Part shown: piece after piece, positions 14,584 through 18,971 of the stretch
How the letters are laid out: every line of letters begins with the position of its first letter
Position numbering within the stretch: the first letter of the stretch is position 1
DNA from: Alphaproteobacteria bacterium
GTDB lineage: Bacteria; Pseudomonadota; Alphaproteobacteria; UBA828
Reading direction: 5' to 3'
Assembly (NCBI GenBank): GCA_022826345.1
Contig: JAJDVB010000204.1
Span: 1-18,971 of the forward strand
DNA length: 18,971 nucleotides
Notes under the pieces: model-generated
Seen by the model: the letters and a program-made list of their open reading frames with translations, nothing else
Databases searched by the model: none
What the model was told of the DNA's origin: nothing
Translations under genes and position numbers: made by a program

Positions 14584-14904
14584 AGAGCTACTACGGTATG
14601 CTGAATAAAAGTCGTTTGTGCTTCCGGTTGCCGTTACTCAGACGCTCCGTCTGGAGCGCTCCCGGGGGTGTTTGCACCTTGGTTGAGGCCATCGGTTACT
14701 CCCATGCCGATCGACTATCCCAGGCCCGACATGCTCAGCGATCCTTTGCGTCCGAGCGATATAGCCCGTTTGCCTGGCGACGTCTTTTCTGTCAGCGCCA
14801 TTCGGATCTGCCAGCTGTTCTAGCCATCCCGAACGCGCTGCGTCACCTTCGTTGCAATCGGGCGCAAGGAAGATACCACGGCACAAAGGTGGACCGGGTC
14901 CGGG
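14584..14904. other. About 320 bp upstream of the recombinase operon, with palindromes and a possible gene remnant
   Basis: At 14639-14662 CAGACG-ctc-CGTCTG, GCTCC-gtct-GGAGC and GGAGCGCTCC overlap one another, a possible recombinase or regulator site. On the minus strand, around 14700-14830, a frame reads WLEQLADPNGADRKDVARQ, which resembles the helix-turn-helix region of ParB-like proteins that accompany such recombinases, but no intact gene surrounds it. It may be a decayed remnant. Confidence 0.35.
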
Positions 14905-14921
14905 GGCACTATAATTGTGCC
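14905..14921 (+). promoter_or_regulatory. -10 element inside an inverted repeat
   Basis: A perfect TATAAT (14910-14915) is embedded between GGCAC and GTGCC, arms of a 5-bp inverted repeat. It is about 33 nt before the start of the next gene. No clear -35 is present, so the promoter may need an activator, or the repeat may be an operator. Confidence 0.45.
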
Positions 14922-14953
14922 GAGCTTCGAGTCGGCAGAGGGGAGACGGGACT

Positions 14954-15241
14954 GTGGACCGGACATCAGCGGACGGGATCGACGAGAGCGCGTTGACTGC
15001 CGGGCAGCGGCGCAAGCTTCGCGCGTTGAAGAAGTCGGTGGGGGACGAAATCGGCGAGCGCGCCTTCGCCGAGTGGCTGGCGTCGCAGGGCTCTGCCGAG
15101 ACCAGGGCGGACGCGAACGCCGCGCTGATCGTGGACGCGCTATGGCCTATGGTTCAGCAGGGCACGCTGGCGATCCCGCGCGGCGGCTACCGCATCAGGC
15201 GCGGACGCGGCAGAATCATCGTGGAGCGGGCACGGTCATAG
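14954..15241 (+). CDS. Conserved-looking 95-residue hypothetical protein
   Basis: From the GTG at 14954 the protein reads SALTAGQRRKLRALKKSVG, then EIGERAFAEWLASQ, DANAALIVDALWPMVQQG and ends with an Arg-rich tail GGYRIRRGRGRIIVERARS. GGGGAG lies about 9 nt upstream; the frame is open back to 14915 without family support. It looks like a small helical protein with a basic, possibly nucleic-acid-binding end, and I believe similar proteins occur on alphaproteobacterial plasmids, but I cannot assign a function. It faces the zinc-ribbon operon across a strong hairpin. Confidence 0.72.
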   Translation: MDRTSADGIDESALTAGQRRKLRALKKSVGDEIGERAFAEWLASQGSAETRADANAALIVDALWPMVQQGTLAIPRGGYRIRRGRGRIIVERARS

Positions 15242-15318
15242 ACCGGCCGGCAAGGGCCTTGCGGAGCGCGGCGATCGCGATGTAGCCTCGCTACGCTCAT
15301 CTGCGTCTCCCTGTTGGG

Positions 15319-15355
15319 CGCGCGGGCGCCGGAGATCCTGTCCGGCTCCCGCGCG
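15319..15355. terminator. Strong hairpin between convergent genes
   Basis: CGCGCGGG (15319-15326) pairs with CCCGCGCG (15348-15355), and GCCGGA (15328-15333) with TCCGGC (15341-15346), with a single C/T mismatch between; the loop is 7 nt. It lies between the convergent genes ending at 15241 and 15388. There is no T-run on either strand, so termination is inferred from position and stem strength. Confidence 0.55.
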
Positions 15356-15387
15356 TCCCTGCGCTTCTGGCCTGGGTGCGTCCCCTC

Positions 15388-16218
15388 TCACCGGCGGCAT
15401 TCCTGTGGCAACGCCGTCAGCGTGAGCGCCAGGAGCGGCACGTTGGAGCGGATTTCCACCTGGTCGGGACGCAGCCCCGCGAAGGCGAGGCAGGCAGCGA
15501 CTTCGGCTTCGGTCTCGTAGGTGCCGTGATCCTCCCGGGTATCCAGCTCGATCACGCTGTAGAAGGGCGGCCCGGCCGGCGCACCGTGATACGCAGGCAC
15601 GCGGGTATTGGACCGCCGGGCGCAGTCGGGGCAACGCGCAGTGCCGGCAACGGATATCGAGCAATCCACGCATTTCCTCTGCGCCCTGCGCCTGGCATAC
15701 CGTTTGCGATCGACGGCTTTCTTGCGCTCGGGCGAGACGCGCTCCGCTTCCAGCGCGGCGTGCCGGGCGCAGCGCGACGATCCGTCGACTGCCGGCTCGG
15801 AGCAGCGGACACAAGCACCGGCTGCGCGGCGGGCGGCATAGCGCCGGCGATCGATCGCGCGCCTTGCCTCGCGGCAGGGCTCGCAGACCGAGCGGCCGTC
15901 CTCGGGAGGGTTGCGGCCGCAATTTGAGCAGAGCCCCGCGTCGCGCCACGCCCGCCGGCGCCGCCTGTCCCGGGCGCGGTCGGCGCGACGACAGAGATCG
16001 GAATCCCGGCCGCCGTATTGCTTTCCCTCGGCCCTGGCCCTGGCGCGCCGGTCGCGGTCGGCGGCACGGCGCTTGTCGCCGCAATCCCGGCACATCTTGA
16101 GGCCGGGTTCGGGGGGAAGCCTTCCGCATCTGGTGCACAAACCGCTTGCGGCGCGCTCGGCGTGCTGCCGGCGAAGGCGGGCGCTGGCCCGCTCCTTCGC
16201 GGAGTCCGTGCGAGGCAT
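15388..16218 (-). CDS. Protein with four tandem zinc-ribbon modules
   Basis: A 276-residue protein with cysteine sets at C28/C31/C43/C46, C97/C100/C112/C115, C136/C139/C150 (with H153) and C183/C186/C196/C199. The linkers are very rich in arginine, with recurring RRxYAxRRA-type helices before each set. The last 65 residues form a different domain (FYSVIELDTREDHGTYETEAEVAACLAFAGL). Four-cysteine modules of this kind bind zinc and often DNA or RNA; multi-ribbon proteins of this style occur on bacterial mobile elements with no known function. GGAGG lies 9 nt before the ATG at 16218. It begins 15 nt after the upstream gene and is its operon partner. Confidence 0.78.
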   Translation of the reverse strand: MPRTDSAKERASARLRRQHAERAASGLCTRCGRLPPEPGLKMCRDCGDKRRAADRDRRARARAEGKQYGGRDSDLCRRADRARDRRRRRAWRDAGLCSNCGRNPPEDGRSVCEPCREARRAIDRRRYAARRAAGACVRCSEPAVDGSSRCARHAALEAERVSPERKKAVDRKRYARRRAQRKCVDCSISVAGTARCPDCARRSNTRVPAYHGAPAGPPFYSVIELDTREDHGTYETEAEVAACLAFAGLRPDQVEIRSNVPLLALTLTALPQECRR

Positions 16219-16233
16219 GACCGCCGCCTCCGC

Positions 16234-16560
16234 TCACCGCGCGTATCGCATGGCCGCAATTCCGCTGGCCGAGGTTCCCCACAACTGCACGCCGGATGAC
16301 TTCAGGTCGAGGGCCGTGCAGATGATGATCTCGTCGCGCTCGGGCTGCATCTTCTTGACCGCGCCTGCGCTGACCACCGTGCGGCGCGGCCGGCGCCCGC
16401 CCTTCTTCGTCGTCGGCTGCTCGGCCTCGACCGGGTCAATCCGGCCGTCGGGCCGGGAGCGGAACCTCTCGACCACGTAGCGGTCCCCGTCGAGCCCGCG
16501 CCCGAATACGTGCACCAGAAACGTGTGCGAGTTGCGACGTGACGGCCTGCGAATCCGCAT
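16234..16560 (-). CDS. Hypothetical protein, 108 residues, partner of the zinc-ribbon protein
   Basis: The protein starts MRIRRPSRRNSHTFLVHVFG and includes DRYVVERFRSRPDGRIDPVE and a basic stretch KKGGRRPRRTVV, then ERDEIIICTALDLKSSGVQLWG. GGAGG lies 7 nt before the ATG at 16560. It is the first gene of the two-gene operon with the zinc-ribbon protein, 15 nt apart. No family was recognised; the basic middle part would suit nucleic acid binding. Confidence 0.65.
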   Translation of the reverse strand: MRIRRPSRRNSHTFLVHVFGRGLDGDRYVVERFRSRPDGRIDPVEAEQPTTKKGGRRPRRTVVSAGAVKKMQPERDEIIICTALDLKSSGVQLWGTSASGIAAMRYAR

Positions 16561-16590
16561 GGCGTGCCTCCCCTTCGTCTGTGATGCCGA

Positions 16591-16623
16591 CGGCCGGGCT
16601 CTCTCCTCGGCGCCGCCCGGCCG
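16591..16623 (-). repeat. 9-bp inverted repeat in the leader of the 16560 gene
   Basis: CGGCCGGGC (16591-16599) and GCCCGGCCG (16615-16623) are perfect partners with a 15-nt loop, about 30 nt upstream of the start codon. It could be an operator or a leader hairpin. Confidence 0.5.
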
Positions 16624-17067
16624 CCCCGCTACCGGCCATGCGCCGGCTCTCGTCGGCGCCGTGCCGACAACGGGCAAGCCGGGGCGTTGCCGCGTGGCTA
16701 TCGGGGATGCTCAGGAGTTGGCCCGGACATCGCGTGTCAGGGTGGTGGGCCTGGCCGAGATGGCGAGGGTTGCACCACATGAAAATGCCGGAAGACCGGC
16801 GCGACGGGCAACGCGGGGCGGTGCGCCGCAAACGATCGAATAGCCGCGCCCATACGTGATCGCCAACACGCGCCGGGGCTCGTCGTTCAGGCAGTAGCGG
16901 CACCGAGACCGAAGGAGAGATTCTGGACTTGCCGGGCTCGCGTCCTTTCCGGGTTCGTGCCGGAGGAACGCGAGAAACGGGAAGGTGTCGAGTCGACGTT
17001 CAAATGTCGTCTCTATGCGCGTGTGCCGAGGGTGCAGGATTCGCCCGAACCGAGGCGACTTTCAATT
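16624..17067. other. About 440 bp with no supported gene
   Basis: Frames exist on both strands, but none shows a family pattern with a ribosome binding site. An AAGGAG at about 16913-16918 has no well-spaced start codon. This is the divergent region between the 16560 operon and the 17095 reading frame. Confidence 0.4.
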
Positions 17068-17090
17068 GCGAATGTTCTGTCTACGTTCGC
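17068..17090. promoter_or_regulatory. Operator-like inverted repeat before the 17095 frame
   Basis: GCGAATGT (17068-17075) and ACGTTCGC (17083-17090) form a 7-of-8 inverted repeat with a 7-nt spacer, ending 4 nt before the ATG at 17095. It suits binding by a small dimeric repressor such as the one encoded downstream. Confidence 0.4.
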
Positions 17091-17094
17091 CCGC

Positions 17095-17235
17095 ATGGAT
17101 ACTCTCGATCGCTCCATCCGTGACTTGATCCTGGCCCATCCGAAGCGCTCCGGCCTCACCAGGCGGCGCTTCGATGCCGAAGTGTCCGGCGACCCCGGCC
17201 TGGTCTCCTCGCTCAGGCGCGGGCGAGTGACAAGG
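17095..17235 (+). pseudogene. Truncated phage-repressor-like DNA-binding frame
   Basis: The first 47 residues, starting MDTLDRSIRDLILAH and going on with SGLTRRRFDAEVSGDPGLVSSLRRGRVTR, match the N-terminal helix-turn-helix of small alphaproteobacterial regulators that normally continue with a short conserved tail (LxTADRVLAFM type). That tail is missing and the frame runs into unrelated residues up to 17709. There is no ribosome binding site. I read it as a 3'-truncated regulator gene; it could also be a fusion. The match to the family is from memory of its pattern. Confidence 0.5.
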
Positions 17236-17310
17236 GATGCTCGGGGCGAACCGCCCCGTGGGTACGGATCATGGCAACTGCGCGGCAGCGTGTGCCTGCC
17301 GATGTTCTTG

Positions 17311-17350
17311 GTTCGTCAGTGGACGAACTCGCGAATCGCAAATTCGTCCA
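17311..17350. repeat. Overlapping, mutually exclusive inverted repeats
   Basis: GTTCGTC-agtg-GACGAAC (17311-17328) shares its right arm with TGGACGAA (17320-17327), which pairs with TTCGTCCA (17343-17350). A third option, CGAAT-cgcaa-ATTCG (17332-17346), overlaps that arm too. All stems are perfect. Only one of the first two can form at a time. Confidence 0.65.
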
Positions 17351-17416
17351 GATCCCGAGCCTTACAAGCGCCACTCCAATGCGCCGCGACTGTCGCGGGC
17401 AGAGGACGGCACCGGC

Positions 17417-17709
17417 ATGGGCGAGACGGACTGCGACTATCCGGCCACGGAGAAGGCGGCGGCGCATCCGGGGTCGATCGAGCCCGCGCACCCTTGAGGG
17501 AGCGCTACCGGGCGAGGGGCGGCGGGCCGTCCTGCATCTCCTGCTGCAATCGCGGGCGCGACCTGCGGAGCGAACTCGACGGCCGCATCGCGGCGGTCGG
17601 GCGCCCCATCGCCGCCGAGTCGGAGGACGAATGCGCCCGCGACGGCCGGAAAATCGCCACCGGAGAAAAATTTTTTTATGTAGCGAATTGCCTAAAGGAG
17701 TTGTCATGA
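17417..17709 (+). pseudogene. Possible frameshifted small gene
   Basis: From the ATG at 17417 the frame gives MGETDCDYPATEKAAAHPG and ends at 17497. Restoring one base near 17492 would join it to a frame with LRERYRARGGGPSCISCCN and SELDGRIAAVGRPIAAESEDE that ends at 17709. The combined product would be about 98 residues with a Cys cluster. Its stop codon overlaps the next start (ATGA). The reconstruction is inference and no family was recognised. Confidence 0.25.
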
Positions 17710-17780
17710 GACGTCAGGAGTACGCAGGAGTACGCAGACGTTGTAATAACTGTATGAAATCAGCGACCTATACCAGTTGA
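17706..17780 (+). CDS. 24-residue peptide ORF with a strong ribosome binding site
   Basis: AAAGGAG lies 5 nt before the ATG. The peptide starts MRRQEYAGVRRR, followed by CNNCMKSATYTS and a stop. The start overlaps the previous stop as ATGA, an arrangement typical of coupled translation. An exact 10-bp tandem duplication, CAGGAGTACG twice (17715-17734), lies inside it. It may be a leader peptide or a tiny zinc-binding peptide; function unknown. Confidence 0.4.
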   Translation: MRRQEYAGVRRRCNNCMKSATYTS

Positions 17781-17841
17781 CAGCCCGCTTCTCGCGCGTT
17801 CTCTTGCGTGTCTTCGACGACCGGAAGGAGCTCTGGCGGGG

Positions 17842-18006
17842 ATGTTAAAGAGGGCGACATTCGGTGAAACGAACGCGCTGTTTGCGGGCCTTTTCCGCGG
17901 TTTCGCAGCGCAATCTGCGCCGCAGGAGGCCAAGTCCGGGGGCTGTGTCCCTTCCGCCGCGCCCATCCTGCGTCGGGCGCTTCATGCAGGCGCCGTTCTC
18001 GATTAA
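17842..18006 (+). CDS. Possible 54-residue protein just upstream of the coupling protein gene
   Basis: The frame starts MLKRATFGETNALFAGLFRG and ends with APILRRALHAGAVLD, 15 nt before the start of the VirD4/TraG gene. GGAAGGAG lies about 11 nt upstream of the ATG, a slightly long spacing. No family was recognised. Its close spacing to the next gene supports translation, but a chance frame cannot be ruled out. Confidence 0.4.
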   Translation: MLKRATFGETNALFAGLFRGFAAQSAPQEAKSGGCVPSAAPILRRALHAGAVLD

Positions 18007-18021
18007 GGGGAGATGAACTAA

Positions 18022-18971
18022 ATGAGAACCTTCGAGCTGTCCATCTGCGCCCTCCTGCTCGCCGCAGGCGGAGGCTGGGCGATCTGGCTCACCACCGGCT
18101 ACCGGCCGGACGACCTCGCCGCCGCCGCTCTCGCGCTCGCGGCCGCGGCGGCGCTCGCGGCCTACTACGCGACCGGCCGGGAGCGCTCCGGAGGCTGGAT
18201 CCGCTTCGGGCTCTACAGCGCAGGCCTCTCGGTCTCCATCGCGTCGTTCTGGACCGGCATCGTGCGCCCGCTCAGTGAGGTCCAGTGGCCCGGCGCCCTG
18301 GACTGGCTGCTTGGGCTGGAAGGGTCCGGGCTGGTCATGCTGGTGCTCCCGATCGCGGCCGTCCCGGTGCTGGCCCTGCTCTGGTGCGGGGCGGCTTTCC
18401 ATCTGGTCAAGCAGGCCGGCGGCGGCGAGCGCCGCCGGCGCGCGAAGTCCGACCTCCACGGCAGGGCCGCGCTGCTGGACCGGCGCTCCATGCGCAAGCT
18501 GGCGAAGCGCCGGGGCATCCTGCTCGGCCAGTGGGGCGAGCGGAGGAACGCGCCGCTGATCGGCTGGTCCCTCGAGGGCTCGGCCATCACCGTCGCGCCG
18601 CCCCGCGCCGGGAAGGGCGCCCTCATCGCGCTGAACCTGCTCTCGCCCGAGGGCCGGGGCTTCGACGGCTCCACCGTCACCATCGATCCGCGCGGCGAGC
18701 TGTACTGCATCGCCGCGCGCCGCCGCCGCGACATGGGCCGGCGGACCGTGCTGATCGACCCCTTCGGCGTGGTCAGGAAGCACAGGGAGGATTTCGGGGG
18801 ATGCCTGGTGCCGGACGTCGGCAGCTTCACCTACAACCCGCTCTCGTTCATCCGCGAGGACGAGGGCCTCGCCGTGCGCGACATCAACGTGCTGCTCGAC
18901 GCCCTGCTGACCCCGCCGCGTCCGGGCGCGCCCGAGAACAGCCGGCACTTCTACGAGTCCGCCCGCGCCAT
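18022..18971 (+). CDS. traG: VirD4/TraG-type coupling protein, partial
   Basis: The first 316 residues of a type IV coupling protein, the membrane ATPase that links the relaxosome to the secretion channel. Hydrophobic segments lie at about 8-25, 34-50, 66-80 and 104-127. The ATPase domain begins with Walker A APPRAGKGA (192-200), then TVTIDPRGELYCIAARRRR (218-236), the VirD4 DPKGE motif with R in place of K, then VLIDPFG (243-249) and a YNPL motif (271-274). The ATG at 18022 has GGGGAG 9 nt upstream. The frame is open to the right edge, where the rest of the protein is cut off. Its presence supports a complete conjugation system to the right. Confidence 0.93.
   Translation, partial: MRTFELSICALLLAAGGGWAIWLTTGYRPDDLAAAALALAAAAALAAYYATGRERSGGWIRFGLYSAGLSVSIASFWTGIVRPLSEVQWPGALDWLLGLEGSGLVMLVLPIAAVPVLALLWCGAAFHLVKQAGGGERRRRAKSDLHGRAALLDRRSMRKLAKRRGILLGQWGERRNAPLIGWSLEGSAITVAPPRAGKGALIALNLLSPEGRGFDGSTVTIDPRGELYCIAARRRRDMGRRTVLIDPFGVVRKHREDFGGCLVPDVGSFTYNPLSFIREDEGLAVRDINVLLDALLTPPRPGAPENSRHFYESARA

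Larger units (their letters stand above)
11580..14900. mobile_element. Probable inserted element carrying a large serine recombinase operon (ends not resolved)
   Basis: Between the broken IHF gene and the small gene at 14954 lies a block of less GC-rich DNA with four minus-strand genes in operon order: DUF5372, a 61-residue gene, a large serine recombinase and DUF1353. The base composition changes abruptly at about 11577, just where IHF homology stops. The limits are approximate; I found no convincing direct repeats at the ends, which large serine recombinases need not leave beyond a 2-bp core. Confidence 0.55.

Noticed and set aside
17213..17707. 164-codon minus-strand frame
   Set aside because: The composition is dominated by arginine as expected from GC-rich non-coding DNA, and it is opposite better-supported short plus-strand frames.
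17776..17804. Perfect TTGACA before the 54-residue ORF
   Set aside because: No acceptable -10 hexamer is found at 16-18 nt, so I did not call a promoter.

Overview
The window looks like part of a conjugative plasmid or integrative conjugative element of a GC-rich alphaproteobacterium. The evidence is overall base composition, many GTG starts, a MobF/TrwC-type relaxase with a fused helicase, a VirD4/TraG coupling protein at the right edge, and a set of plasmid-maintenance genes (vapBC toxin-antitoxin, ssb, a Toprim protein, a DUF2493 protein, an IHF-alpha-like gene). I cannot name a species. No rRNA, tRNA or CRISPR array was seen.

Layout. 1-1167: a partial minus-strand gene with a lipoprotein-type signal, then about 700 bp without a convincing gene. 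1168-1812: vapBC with its promoter and operator. 1917-6248: the relaxase-helicase on the minus strand. 6249-6655: the divergent control region, with a dense cluster of palindromes (my oriT candidate) and a promoter for a small basic accessory gene on the plus strand (6656-6961). 7240-10873: minus-strand maintenance genes (ssb, then the Toprim protein with a 78-residue protein, then the DUF2493/SLOG-like protein). They are separated by intrinsic terminators and unusually structured non-coding DNA. 11273-11548: an IHF-alpha-like gene broken by an in-frame amber codon and lacking a normal 3' end. About 11580-14900: an inserted, less GC-rich block with a large serine recombinase operon (DUF5372 gene, 61-residue gene, recombinase, frameshifted DUF1353 gene). 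14954-16560: a small plus-strand gene facing a two-gene minus operon that encodes a protein with four zinc-ribbon modules. 17068-18006: structured DNA with a truncated phage-repressor-like reading frame, a possible frameshifted small gene and two very short ORFs. 18022 to the end: the VirD4/TraG coupling protein, cut by the window edge.

How the genes fit together. The relaxase, perhaps with the accessory protein, would nick the putative oriT and unwind the transferred strand, and the coupling protein would hand it to the secretion channel. Ssb, the Toprim protein and the DUF2493 protein are the sort of genes found near the origin of transfer, where they act on incoming DNA. VapBC stabilises the element. 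The serine recombinase operon appears to be a separate mobile module that landed next to, or inside, the IHF gene.

The points I consider most worth a second look are the recombinase operon and its effect on the IHF gene, the three directly abutting tetraloop hairpins at 8680-8731, the palindrome cluster at 6383-6457, the alternative hairpins at 17311-17350, and the zinc-ribbon array protein.
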